The position numbers were made by a program, and so were the translations under genes. Positions 10,851 through 22,857 of a stretch of DNA of 62,000 nucleotides are shown piece by piece (position 1 is the stretch's first letter; every line of letters starts with the position of its first letter). The DNA lies in NCBI GenBank assembly GCA_009760855.2, contig WPIO01000014.1, forward strand, positions 6,972,501-7,034,500. Reading direction: 5' to 3'. The DNA comes from Cristatella mucedo (Eukaryota > Bryozoa > Phylactolaemata > Cristatellidae). Under the pieces are notes generated by a model that ran no database searches, had not been told where the DNA came from, and saw nothing but the letters and a program-made list of their open reading frames with translations.

Positions 10851-12074
10851 TTAGAGAGACGTGTCAAATCTAACGGCCGATAGCCAAAAGAAAGTCGCAA
10901 GAATTTGTAGGTAGATTTTGAAGTAGGCGATGGCGATCAGAAATACGGAGGTGAGTCGTTTAATGCTGAAGTTGTACTACCCGTTTGCAGTACCTGTCGT
11001 CCAAGAATTACAATAATCGCCTCTGAAGAATGACGATCGGTCGCTCGGATTCACAAGTCACTCGCCCTCTATCTCCTTTCCCATTCTCTGCTTAGACGGC
11101 TTACTGTTGCCTCACTTGGGTAGCACTTTTTTGATACTGTTCAGTAATTTCTAAAGACTTCAAAGCAGAATAGTCATTCGTTTGGTGACGGATCTTTGAC
11201 GGATTTGGATGCAAGCTAATTTCCCAATTGCCGAACGATGAGCGGGATGGTATGCACGCAGACGCATACGAGGAGTGGCGCCCAAGCATAGGAGTGGTCC
11301 ACAAGATGGTGCAAATATATTTTTTAACTCACCGTCGTTTACTGATATTCTACTTCACGAAGCGAGCCTAAGCCTTGCATAGACATTCGATCAAACGGTT
11401 CGATGACGTAGCAAGGAGCACACACTCCCGCACGTTGCCAGGGTTCGGAAATTACTCTTCGCTCGGCTGCGACAGCTCGCCGCTTCGTGGGAGGCCACAT
11501 TCCAATGTGCAAATAAGCTCGGAGGCCACTCGCTTCTGGATGCGGAAAATTACCGAAATCGACCGGATTGCGGTAGATTTCGGTAATTCGTCGTACCCCT
11601 CACTACCAGCTGTGCTTGCAAAACCTGAGCGGGCCGTCCAGGTGGCCCACTCGTCGACAATGGGCAAGGCTTTCCGACATGCTGTCGATGATTCAGCTCG
11701 AATCGACCAGCGAGCTCTGGCGATTGTTTCGCCGTAAGGCTCGGATACTCTCATCAAGCCGGACGAGATTGTGGGAAAGGTGCGATTTTATGAGTGGCCC
11801 AGCGGGTGCCTGGGACGCCCGCTTAAGAGCCTCCGGGAGTATTTCTGTACACCGGGTGCCTGCTTTAACCGTCGGTAGGTTGAGGGCAATATTGCTCAGA
11901 TTCGCAGCGCCTGGGACAGATCTGGGGTGCGAATGACACAGGCTATTCCACGAACGTGGTCAGATTAATGTTATCTAGACGAGCAGAGCTGTGCGGACGA
12001 GCCGACTAGAGTCGACAAAGCATTCGGAGTGTTTAGATTGAAAACTTACAAAAGTTTCGTGGGGCATCAGCGTC
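10851..12074. other. unassigned stretch with a 13-bp inverted repeat
   Basis: No gene recognised. Overlapping frames of 101-120 codons at 11375-11757 are opposite-strand mirrors in a moderately GC-rich stretch and carry no motif I know. A perfect inverted repeat lies at 11548-11588. The segment 11305-11372 weakly resembles repeat R1. Confidence 0.4.
11548..11588. repeat. 13-bp perfect inverted repeat
   Basis: AATTACCGAAATC (11548-11560) and GATTTCGGTAATT (11576-11588) are exact reverse complements separated by 15 bases. Function unknown; it could be a hairpin, a protein-binding palindrome or transposon debris. Confidence 0.9.
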
Positions 12075-12535
12075 CGAACAGAACTCGGCCGAAAACAGTG
12101 CTAGAGCCGCTACGCGACGAATACCGGTGACGCCTGAATCCGGTATGGCGGCTAGATACTTGTAGGTGCGGCACAAATACATGCAGATATGCAGAATTAG
12201 CAGGAACACAGCAGCGACTAAGAGCGCTCATATCTCAGCATAAAGTCTACATCCGTAACGCGGACATCTATTTAATGGCAACGGAGGTTTAAAGGCGTGC
12301 AACGGTAGCCACGACCTACATCAACGGCTCCGTGGCCTAGAGCTCAAATCAGCTCAAATGCCTAGGGCCAATCTGGGAGCACAACCAACTGCCTATCTCA
12401 TGACATTGGCTTTATGCGGGCTTGGCCATAGATTTTAGCATAATTGGTTCATATCCATTACAATTTAGGAACTACGAATATCAATTATCAGTAATAGTCT
12501 GGCTGGTTGAGCTCGCCGCCATTTCAGAATAGTAG
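12075..12535 (+). repeat. unclassified repeat R3, copy 1
   Basis: This aligns over about 430 bp with 13655-14115 in the same orientation. Shared landmarks in order are CGAATACCGGTG, TACTTGTAGGTGC, CATGCAGAT, GGCCTAGAGCTCAAATCA, TATCTCA.G.CAT and AGTC.GGCTGGTT. It encodes nothing recognisable. It could be a pair of LTRs about 1.58 kb apart, or two dispersed copies. Confidence 0.8.
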
Positions 12536-13524
12536 GGCAGGTCAAGGTTGTCCCGAAAAAAGTCGGATAAATAAAAATCCGTGATACAGACCCCTTGGGC
12601 GGTAAACATTGAATGAGTAGAGGCACAATGTTCGCCTTACAACGCACCGCCATATATTGCTACCTTATCATTGTATTTTTGGGACTTCCCTAAGGATAAA
12701 ATACTCCAATGGAGATTAAATATGCTTACGCATGTACGGTGATCGTTACAAACAGCCTTTCCACCATAAGTTATCCGTCATTTATGGTCCGAATAGATTT
12801 AATTGCCCACAGCACTTCCAACAATCAAAGCCCAGCATCTTCCCATATGGATAATTTTAAAAGTAGTATCGAACTTTACATTTGACACTATGTACAGAGG
12901 CGATCGGTTTTGACCGGCATCGAAGACATATCTTTTGTGATTGCAAGATCATCTCTTTAGCGATTCTTAGTTTTGATGCGACAGTTGCAGGTGCGTGTAC
13001 TTTGAATACTTTTTGCGGATCGCTTGCCAGTACATTTTGGCAAGCTGAGGCTATTTATTTCCTGGTTAACACGAAACACGTCTCAATTTCGTCAACCCTT
13101 CTGGGGGAACATTTTGGATCCGAAGCGTTACTCAGGGTCCCTGTACACGATTACTAACTCTTAAAAAGCTAGCTCCACTCATACGGATTGAGCAGGTGCT
13201 ACCATTCTAGGTTACTCAAGCCTTGGCACATGTATGTTAAGGGTGCTTGATTTTGACCTTGACGGGCCTGCCGATGGGAGAGGAAGGTGGTAGGGGTGCT
13301 GCCCGGTTAAAGCATGTTTGCGTTAAGTCACCCCCTTCTCTTGGTTTATACTCGCAATCGTAGTCTAAGGAAAATACTAGGATTAGATTCAATAGATTAT
13401 TGATTATAAAGTACGTTATGAAGAAATGCCTCTGGGTAGGTCCTTTGCGAGAATGTTGGTAGGCACCATTGCTCCTTACCAAGCCGTCTCAATCGGCAAC
13501 AAGTGGCCGAAAATATACTAGGCA
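12536..13524. other. unassigned stretch between R3 copies
   Basis: No domain is recognisable. If the R3 copies were LTRs this would be the internal region, but it is only about 1.1 kb and non-coding. Confidence 0.4.
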
Positions 13525-13615
13525 AAATAAAAATACTAATAATAATAATTTTTATTTAATCATCAGAGACCTTAATCTCTTTCTAGGCATTTACTGTAGT
13601 TTGTAAGGGAAGCAT
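13525..13615 (-). mobile_element. LINE-A 3' tail remnant
   Basis: AATACTAATAATAATAATTT is followed by ATCAGAGACCTTAATCTCTT, TCTAGGCATTTAC and TGTAAGGGAAGC, the reverse complement of the LINE-A stem-loop and the start of its 3' UTR. It is truncated at the 5' side. Confidence 0.82.
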
Positions 13616-13654
13616 GTTTCTACAAACGTGGTGTGTGGCTTCCACTTCCGGTCA

Positions 13655-14115
13655 CGACTTGGCCGCAAACGCAGCGAATGTAGCGTGGCTAGTATCAGCC
13701 GACGCGACGCGAATACCGGTGGCGCCGGAGCCTTGTAGCACGTAGCACGGCTTGTTACTTGTAGGTGCTGCACCAAAGCATGCAGATCCGCTGGCAGGAA
13801 CGCGGTAGCAACGACGAGCGCCCCTAACTTGACACATCAAAGTCCGTACCAAAAATGCAGACAAGTCTACTTGACAGCAGTGGACGGTTACAAGCGTACA
13901 ACAGCGGTCATGACGTCCACCAATGGCTCTGTGGCCTAGAGCTCAAATCAACTTCAACTCCAATGCCTATGCCCTGAGTCTCGAATATTGACTGCCCGTC
14001 TATCTCAAGGCATATGCTTTTTATACGGCCTCAGCAGTAAACTATCGTATAATCGCACAATCGCGAATGATTATTTTCCGCCATAGTCCGGCTGGTTTAG
14101 CTTGCACCGCCGTTT
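13655..14115 (+). repeat. unclassified repeat R3, copy 2
   Basis: Second copy of the repeat at 12075-12535, sharing GCGAATACCGGTG, TTACTTGTAGGTGCTGCAC, GGCCTAGAGCTCAAATCA and AGTCCGGCTGGTT. It is bounded on both sides by LINE-A pieces. No coding potential is evident. Confidence 0.8.
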
Positions 14116-14117
14116 CA

Positions 14118-14905
14118 ACGTCGATTCCATGAGTAATAGCATACACTGCGTCAGAACCCATTAGCACACCAAAGACCCAGCTAATGCTATGATAAGCAAG
14201 TTCGTAAGCAGGCTCGTCTGATAAGCAGGTACGTATTCAGCTTCTTTTTAAAATTCGTCAAGTCAGGAAGTGCAATGAGGTCAGTCGGCAGCAAGTTTCA
14301 GGCGTGTTGGGAGCGTGCGAACTGAAGGTGCGGTCACCAAAATATTTGAGGTTGGTTAGAGGCACTGCTAAAGAACTTCAGTTGAAAGAGAGGGCGATAC
14401 GACGCATGACTTGATTTGGAAGTAGCTCAAACTGGTAGAATAGAGCAAGAGAATGAAGGGACCTAAAAATTAATGTAAAACCTTAACGTCAAAACAGCTC
14501 GATCGGGAGCCAGTGAAAGTTTTAGTGAGAAGTTGCATAAATGGCAATTGCGAACCTAACGAATGAGTAGCGTGGTTTTGCACCACTGTGGTGGCCTTCT
14601 TGCACATGCCAGAAGACCTGGAACTAGTGAGCTTCATAAGTCAAGTAAAGATGTCACTGATACGTTTATCAACTTGGATTTTATATCCCTGTCTAAGCAA
14701 GCCCGAATTTTTGCTATGGTGCGTAGCTGAAAGTAGGTGGACTTGACTGTAGAGCTATTGTGGTCGTCTTTTGACAGGTCACCCGAACGGGACTCCCAGA
14801 AATCGTGCACATGCTGCCGGCCGAGCTCAGTTTAAGTGTTAGGTTTTGTAACTTTTAAGTAACGCTTTTGTTTGACCATGACTAGTAAGTTGGCTTTACC
14901 TTGAC
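14118..14905 (-). mobile_element. LINE-A copy, RT thumb to C-terminus, old
   Basis: The minus strand has the LINE-A order: AAGCCAACTTACTAGTCATG (NLLVMG region) near 14890-14900, an eroded CFQLRTIAK-like stretch near 14720, then CLDRDI, a degraded SR-D motif and HITPL region, and near 14300-14340 CTTCAGTTCGCACGCTCCCA (SSYAPKAWN region). Many indels and stops make it older than the copy at 10319. The 3' UTR is mostly lost. Confidence 0.85.
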
Positions 14906-14924
14906 GACCTCTAAAAAGAAGCTA

Positions 14925-15185
14925 CAGTGCACATATTTATCGCAGCATTTAATGGGTCGACGTGATCTGTCTTTTCGCACTAATGCCTGCCGACTCTGGG
15001 CATGCATCCGCTAGCCATATTTACGTGCTGACCCTGTGAATTTTAATTTTTAACATACTACGCTTATTTTCATTGAGCCTACTGCCACTAACCATTCAAA
15101 CAAACTTTCTTTGCAGCATATGTAAAGTGTCTCGAAAAATATTATGGTATCTGAGGATGCTGTACAAATGTTTTCTTGTTTTTAT
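14925..15185 (+). mobile_element. LINE-A 3' UTR
   Basis: It begins TTATCGCAGCATTTAATGGG, like the coding end of LINE-A, and proceeds through ATTTACGTGCTGACCC, CTAACCATTC and CTTTGCAGCATATGTAAAG to a worn stem-loop (AGTGTC...GATGCT). It lies on the opposite strand to the adjacent copy at 14118. Confidence 0.85.
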
Positions 15186-15194
15186 CATCGTGCA

Positions 15195-15359
15195 ATCTGA
15201 GGCAGTGTATTGCCATTCTAGGGTAGATGTCAGCAATACACGCACCAAGTGAGTTTGGAGAGTTTAACGTGCTGTCAGGAACAAAGAAATCGAAGCATGA
15301 GTACAGCTGTGTGTCATCTGCATAAAACTAAAAGTATATTATGCTTGGCGATCACATTG

Positions 15360-15393
<34 letters not shown>

Positions 15394-15460
15394 ATTAATT
15401 GCGAAACGAAGTGGACCACAATTATAGAGCACTTGGGTGCCCCATATTTTAGAGGGAATG
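15195..15460 (-). mobile_element. LINE-A RT catalytic fragment split by (GA)n
   Basis: Minus strand: AAATATGGGGCACCCAAG (KYGAPK, the GVSQGS region), then a GA/TC run, then AATGTGATCGCCAAGCATAA (NVIAKHN) and TTTATGCAGATGACACACAG, which encodes the catalytic YADDTQ-type box. The (GA)n at 15361-15392 lies where the family encodes LPLAD. Frames are broken elsewhere. Confidence 0.85.
15361..15392. repeat. (GA)n microsatellite inside a LINE-A copy
   Basis: Sixteen GA units interrupt the RT coding fragment between the GVPQGS-type motif and DVIAKH. Confidence 0.98.
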
Positions 15461-15829
15461 ATCCGATGACTGTGGCCCAACTCTCGCCGTCTGACACCAA
15501 GCGTTACTAGCATTTCTTATGCGTTGCAGGATTCTCTTCCGAAAACCAAAGTTCTTGCGAACATTGTATACGAAAATCGATACAGCTGAGACCCTTTTAA
15601 AGCTTATCTGTTTGTTGTTTGAACGAGCGCGTAAAAAAAATACTTGCCTAAGGACATCTAAGCGTTTATTGCTTCGGTCTGGGTCTGCCATGCCGGCTGC
15701 CGAGTTAGATACGCCAGCGGCTAGTAACCTGCCTATTAGTTATGATCGTGCGGTACCTATTATCGCTTCGTTATCAAAATTCAATTACATTCCCAGATGT
15801 TATTGCGGCTGCTAAGATCCAAAGATTAT
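15461..15829. other. unassigned, possibly LINE-A 5' region
   Basis: It lies just upstream of an endonuclease-bearing LINE-A copy on the same strand and has a 98-codon open frame (15519-15815) rich in Arg/Lys/Leu. It could be the element's 5' UTR or ORF1 remnant. I see no RRM or zinc-knuckle to confirm that. Confidence 0.35.
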
Positions 15830-16845
15830 GCGTTAGCGAAAGAGAAGTGCCCGAAGCCGACGTGGCGGCCGCCAGCTGAGAAACTGCTCGTTTGGCGGAA
15901 GCGGCGAGCTGAGTACCCGCTCGTCTGGTATTCCTAGCATTGTTTCGAACCTTCCAGCGAGTTCTCCCTCAAGAAATACTGTGAATTTCTCAAACTTAGT
16001 GGTCACCAGGCCTGCTTTAACTCCGGCGGCACAACTTAACGTTTGTCTCCGGAATCCTCGTTCAATGTGCATTAAATCCCTATTAATAAGCAAATCAATT
16101 TTTGAAAAAGGCCTCGACATGCTCGCCTTGACTGAAACTTGGCTAAAATCGTTAAACTGCCCGACAATTAAAGATGCAACCCTGACTGGTACCTCATTCT
16201 TTCACACCCCTAGATAAATACAAAAATTGAAGGTGAAATCGCTATTATCACAGCCTCGAACTTCAATTTCAAGCCGTTTGCTGTACCCTCGAAGCAGTCT
16301 TCCAAATCTATTTTCTTAATTTCACCCGAAAACAAGCTACCGTTGGTGGCAGTAGTCTCTCGCCCACCAGGTACCAAGTCGTTTTTATCTCAGATTTCTC
16401 CGATCTCATTTCGATCCTGTGTGCAAGAAGCCACCCTTTCCTCATAATGGGTGATTTCAATGTTCATTTTGATAACTCGTCTGACCCCTTCAGCACTGAA
16501 TTTTGTGCACTGACCGACTCATTCATGTGCATGGCCGTACTCATATTTAAGGTCACACACTCGACCAAATTTTCTCAGACAACTTCACTTATCACCAAAA
16601 CATATTACCAAATTCTGCTTGTCTGATCACATGCAGATCTCATTCAATCTACAATGTGTACCCTCCTCCTTATCATCTACAATAATTCGTGAATCGCGAA
16701 ACCTCAAGACCCGTTGACGTCGACGCTTGACGTCGATGCTGTCCGTGCGAGAATATCTGCTTCCCCTTCCTATCTGTCAGCATTGCTAGATTGCTACAAC
16801 ACGACACTAGCTGTCATGCTCGATGAATTTGAGTAGCGACAGTAG
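15830..16845 (+). pseudogene. LINE-A APE-type endonuclease and start of linker
   Basis: This copy supplies the 5' part of the LINE-A protein. Near 15980-16215 the frame reads LNVCLRNPRSMCIKSLLI, then DMLALTETWLK (the conserved ETW with the catalytic Glu) and GTSFFHTPR. After a stop the next pieces are found in other phases: VVSRPPG near 16350, IMGDFNVHFDN near 16445 (the GDFN active-site motif), and CLSDHMQISF near 16618-16640 (the SDH motif with the catalytic His). The linker start ALLDCYNTTLAVMLDEF ends at about 16833. This order is that of apurinic-endonuclease-like domains of L2/CR1/Jockey-group LINEs, which nick the target DNA. The copy is broken by several stops and frameshifts and stops where a tail remnant and SINE-A begin. 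Confidence 0.9.
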
Positions 16846-16863
16846 AGTGACTGAGTGGCGTAG

Positions 16864-16900
16864 TAATAATAATACATTTTATATAGTGACTTCATAAGTT
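16864..16900 (-). mobile_element. LINE-A/SINE-A 3' tail stub
   Basis: AATAATAATACATTTTATAT followed by AGTG matches the reverse complement of the terminal tail seen at 45582. It is about 35 bp. Confidence 0.55.
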
Positions 16901-16957
16901 CATTTGGTCTAGCTTTCCCGGTGGTTAGCATGTGCTGGTATCTAGTGGTTTAGTATG

Positions 16958-17127
16958 TTCTGGTTTGGCTCAGCTGTTAAGGTGCTTGCCTTTAACGACC
17001 GGAGTCAAGGTGAATGTGTTTGATGACTGGGGTCGAGCCCTGTGGCACACATGAAGAGCCTGAATATAGATTCATTTCTCTGATAGGGAGGCTGTACAAT
17101 TGAATTATATTTATTTATATTTTATTG
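16958..17127 (+). mobile_element. SINE-A copy, best head
   Basis: The head reads TTCTGGTTTGGCTCAGCTGT then TAAGGTGCTTGCC, a good pol III A box (TGGCTCAG-type). GGGGTCGAGCCC fits a B box about 55 bases further on. The body continues GTGGCACACATGAAGAGCCT and ends AGATTCATTTCTCTGATAGG with an AT-rich tail, matching the LINE-A end. The preceding 16905-16955 (CCCGGTGGTTAGCATGTGC) may be a partial second head. Confidence 0.85.
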
Positions 17128-17227
17128 TTGCCTTCTTATTGAAGGCCTCAAAACAGCCTTTTTTCAAAGAGAAATCGTTGCAGGAACACAACGTAAATCT
17201 AAGGAAATATTTATTCCGTTACTTATG
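17128..17227. other. unassigned spacer
   Basis: Short AT-rich spacer; nothing recognised. Confidence 0.4.
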
Positions 17228-17515
17228 AAGGAAAGCAGCTAAAAGCATTGCAGAAGGAGAACAATAGTCTAGGGTCTAGAGGATCTCTCACACTAAGAAG
17301 GCTAGTAGTCTTCTTGATCTGGGTGATGTACTTTGACATGAGGTCACTAGTAGCAGGTTTGAATGTGGACATTGAGGTGCTACAAGGAATTGAGTGCCAG
17401 GAACCCAGTGGTAACGTAACCTTGGGTGGATTCTCTGATCTTATCTGTCTTGCGTACAGTGTGCTTGGTCAGAAAAGCTTACTCATCAAGAATGTCGGCT
17501 GGTGTCATGTTATGA
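17228..17515 (-). mobile_element. LINE-A linker fragment
   Basis: The minus strand reads CHSIPCSTSMSTFKPATSDL, then KKTTSLLSVRDPLDPRLL, matching the linker of the copy at 53200 (MSTLKEATSDLASQSKTTPR then PLDHIQNNLLLRC). The linker joins endonuclease and RT in L2/CR1-type proteins. It abuts the hAT element at 17530. Confidence 0.75.
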
Positions 17516-17521
17516 CATATT

Positions 17522-17529
17522 ACCTATGC
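17522..17529 (+). repeat. left 8-bp target site duplication of the hAT element
   Basis: ACCTATGC is repeated as ACCTATGT at 17716-17723, with 7 of 8 bases identical. Eight-base duplications are the hallmark of hAT transposition. Confidence 0.88.
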
Positions 17530-17715
17530 CAGCGGTTCTTAACCTGTGAATCGCGATCCCTTTGGGGTCGAACGACCCTTTCACAGGGGTCGCCTAAGAC
17601 CATCGGAAAACACGCATTTCCAAATTTTGCACAAAATAACTTCATGGTTGGGGGTTGCCACAACATGAGGAACTGTATTAAAGGGTCTCGGCATTAGGAA
17701 GGTTGAGAACCACTA
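17530..17715 (-). mobile_element. SPIN-like non-autonomous hAT transposon
   Basis: The 186-bp element starts CAGCGGTTCTTAACC and ends GGTTGAGAACCACTA, so the termini are imperfect inverted repeats of the hAT form CAGNGGTTCTCAACC. Internally it carries TTTGGGGTCGAACGACCC, TTTCACAGGGGTCGCC, TAAGACCATCGGAAAACAC, then CACAACATGAGGAACTGTAT and GGCATTAGGAAGG. From memory these blocks, in this order, are the ends of SPIN elements, hAT transposons that spread horizontally among tetrapods and some invertebrates. SPIN is conventionally written with the GGAAGG end first, so this copy is in minus orientation. It has no transposase and would need one in trans. The preservation exceeds that of the surrounding LINE debris, which suggests a recent arrival. 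Confidence 0.9.
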
Positions 17716-17723
17716 ACCTATGT
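17716..17723 (+). repeat. right 8-bp target site duplication of the hAT element
   Basis: ACCTATGT, matching 17522-17529 at 7 of 8 positions. Confidence 0.88.
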
Positions 17724-17829
17724 GGACAGGTCGGAGGGAGTAATGAATGACAGATAGGCGAGGAAGGTATTTTTCTGCCGCCAGGATCGATTTGATTGCC
17801 TACTGTAAATCGCCGTAACTTTGTCGAGA

Positions 17830-19470
17830 CCACGTCAACAATTACCCCGGCGGCAACTCTTAAATTTTACCTAGGGCAGCCGAGCTCAGCGTGCAATAAA
17901 TCACTAACAATAGGACGTGATTCGCCCCCCCCCCTTTCCCCCACTATCTGCAACACATAACTGCTGAGCCGTAACCTACGCTACCCCTCATAGGATTTTC
18001 TTTCTGTCGTACCCACGGGCCGATCGATGTTGGCGTTAGATAATTCTTTGTTCGTTTCTCCCATACTCTCAAGCTGTTTACAACCTCTTCGTCGAATTGG
18101 TCATTCAAATCTAATCTTCTGAGCCTTTTCACCCGCTGGAGGCCAATGGGGGCTGCACCCTGGGTACCGAGTCTTACTTTTTTCCAGCTCTAACTTTAAT
18201 TTCGTGTTCCGGAAATTGCTCCTTCATTTTACTGGTTGATTATAACATTAATTTCAACTACTTGTTATTAATGGGAACCAAATTTTGTATATTGGCTTTT
18301 TCATTTTCTGTTGTGGCTCGCTTGCAGGGCCAAAGTGGAAACAAATGCTGCAAACTAAATCGAATAAGCTTTCGTGATTGAATGCTTTCAACTCTGTTTC
18401 CCCCCAAAAAAATTGGAACGTCTGACCACACAGGATCTCAATCAGTTTGGAGTGTGTGTCCTCTTTAATTCAGAAATAATCTGCGAATCGTGAAGCTTAA
18501 CATCCGAGGCATTGATGCTGTCAGGAAATGATCTTCCTTATCCCTTCTGGTCAATCCTCCACGCGACCGGTCCTCATCTGGGGAATGCTATAGCAAACAG
18601 TTAGCAGATTATCTTGAAGACCTCGGTCCTCTGACTGACTCTATTGTATACTCTCCACCGGAATGTTTATGCTGTACTCCAAATATTAAACGAGCTAGGA
18701 CTAGTAAGCGCAAGCTTTACCTAGCATGCAAAAGATCAGGACAAACTATTCATCGAATGGCGTACGAGGTCTGTTTTAGGTCGAACCAATAATCCGAGTT
18801 AGGGTCGTGTAGTTAGTTTCTACAAGACATCACGGAGTCACAGGTGCATATTAGAACAATGCTGATGTCGACCTACAACCGTCACCTTAACCACGCTATT
18901 CAGCACCTTACCTAACGATCCTGAAGGCGATCTAGCAGATCGATTATCTTGCTCAGTTTTAGCAAGCTAGATAAAATTAGAGTCCACACCTAAGGGAAGA
19001 TCTCTTCTGCAGTCCTCACTCTCTCTTCCTTACCTTACCTAGATGCTCACCTTCATGCAAGTGACTAACGACTTCAATACAAAGTCAATCTCCCAGTCTA
19101 AAAAACAATGCAAAACCTTCAGACCCCGGATCTACTGTGCTCTTTACAAAATGCATGAATTTGCTGCTGCCGTACAAATCTAACAAGTTGAACATGTCCT
19201 TGGTCCCGGGTCTTGTCCCTGCACCCACTGCTCATTAAGAAGTCAATGCTAGACTACCCGAAGTTCAGAAACTTTCGCAAAGTCTCCATCCTAATGCTCC
19301 TATGCAAGACATTGGAATATGCAGTGGCAGTCCAGCTAAACAATCATAACACGGAATGCAAGTTTCTGTTGAGTTTTACGGATAATCTTCAAAGAATCAA
19401 CCCTATTGCTAATATATTGACCTCCAAAGAAGTAATGACTCGGGCAATAGCAGAGAAGGGCCACATGTAG
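17830..19470 (+). pseudogene. LINE-A copy: endonuclease, linker, start of RT, degraded
   Basis: From about 17840 the sequence aligns with the endonuclease copy at 16015 (CCCCGGCGGCA, then GTGCAATAAATCACTAACAA versus GTGCATTAAATCCCTATTAA). A block near 18090-18170 (TCATTCAAATCTAATCTTCT) matches 16300-16330. TCTGACCACACAGG at 18420 is the SDH motif. The linker follows: ADYLEDLGPLTDSIVYSPPE, IKRARTSKRKLYLACKR, then near 18890 CCTTAACCACGCTATTCAGC. The RT entry LLIKKSMLDYPKFRNFRKVS and LCKTLEYAVAVQLNNH is open from 19213 to 19470. Stops and indels are frequent. It ends before the catalytic motifs. Confidence 0.88.
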
Positions 19471-20343
<873 letters not shown>

Positions 20344-20357
20344 CTACATAATTATGA

Positions 20358-20512
20358 CGCTTATTCAGCAGCCTCATTTGTATAGCCTTAGCGGCTACCA
20401 CTACTGCTCTTTGGCAATAAAGGATCGCTCACTGCAGGATTCGAACCCACGACCTCGGTCTTGAAAAGAGAGCAACCATTTTTCCTCCGATAAGTGGCCT
20501 AGCCGATGAGAG
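20358..20512 (-). mobile_element. SINE-B copy
   Basis: Minus strand: AGGCCACTTATCGGAGG, CCGAGGTCGTGGGTTCGAAT with a canonical B box (GGTTCGAATCC), GCGATCCTTTATTGCCAAAG, then the GGTAGCCGCTAAGGC tail and GAGGCTGCTGAATAAGC. Same order as the copy at 43911. Confidence 0.85.
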
Positions 20513-20759
20513 AGCGGCTGTGCACTCGGCGAAGGCTAGCGGGCCCGAATGGTGAAAGAACCAGTTGAGCTTAGTGCCAGAAAGAAGTGCGGAATGCGCT
20601 AGGCCGAGCTATCTCATAGCAGGCTGATGGACAAGAGTGCCTGGCACCTGCTTCTCAAGAAAATAATTGCGGCAGCGGTTTAACACCTGGTACGTCAGTA
20701 CTCTATCCTCCTCAGCTGGCTTCGTGCGGCTAGATGGGCCTGAGTTTAGCATGTCATGG
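20513..20759. other. unassigned spacer
   Basis: Nothing recognised. Confidence 0.4.
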
Positions 20760-22281
<1,522 letters not shown>

Positions 22282-22345
22282 ATGAAACATCTTTTATATA
22301 ATGCCCTAAGAGAAATTAATCTCTATACAGGTGCTACAGAACTTG
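22282..22345 (-). mobile_element. SINE-A/LINE-A 3' tail
   Basis: ATATAATGCCCTAAGAGAAA, TTAATCTCTATACAGGTGCT and ACTTGCTGCAAG are the reverse complement of the shared stem-loop. The spelling (CCCTAAGAGAAATTAAT) is closer to SINE-A at 10029 than to LINE-A, while the TTGCTGCAAG flank resembles LINE-A. Confidence 0.7.
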
Positions 22346-22383
22346 CTGCAAGAGAAAAAATAACCAATAAAATAAAGAAAAGG

Positions 22384-22530
22384 TTGGCTGACTCAACAGC
22401 CTTAATTGTAAAGCGGCAGAAGAACCTTTAGGATTATCACCCCGGTTGCAGCGAGAAATGGAGGATTTCACCAACACTGATTTGAATTCCCAACCTGGGT
22501 AGTGAAGTGCAAGCACCCTACCACAAGAAT
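22384..22530 (-). mobile_element. SINE-B copy, degraded
   Basis: GGCTGACTCAACAGCCTTAA, AAGCGGCAGAAGAACCTTTA, ATCACCCCGGTTGCAG and the weak B-box region CAGATTGG-like follow the SINE-B order on minus. It is heavily diverged. Confidence 0.65.
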
Positions 22531-22857
22531 AAAGTTCATGAAAGCAATTTATCCTGCTTAAACAAGCATGCAAAAGTACACAGTTATCAAGCAAATGAAT
22601 AATCATAACAACATCCAAAAATGCCACATAAGACTCATTATCGCAGGTCAACAGGAAGCCAGGTTTTTCACACTCACTCAGTCATGCATCAGAAGGCAAA
22701 GCGCACAAAAAAGGCATGTTTCGCACGTCGTAAGTGCATGCTTCCAGGGAGCTGAATTTGAGATGCGGGGGAGAGGGAAAGGATCAAAGCAGAAGTAAAG
22801 CTTCGTCCCGTCAGCATTACAATGAAAGCCAAGATTGTGCTCAGCAAAAAGGAGAAT
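22531..22857. other. unassigned spacer
   Basis: Nothing recognised; a 76-codon plus frame (22568-22798) has no signature. Confidence 0.4.

Noticed and set aside
16958-17060. tRNA gene on plus strand
   Set aside because: A- and B-like boxes are followed by a LINE-A-type tail shared with three other copies; this is SINE-A.
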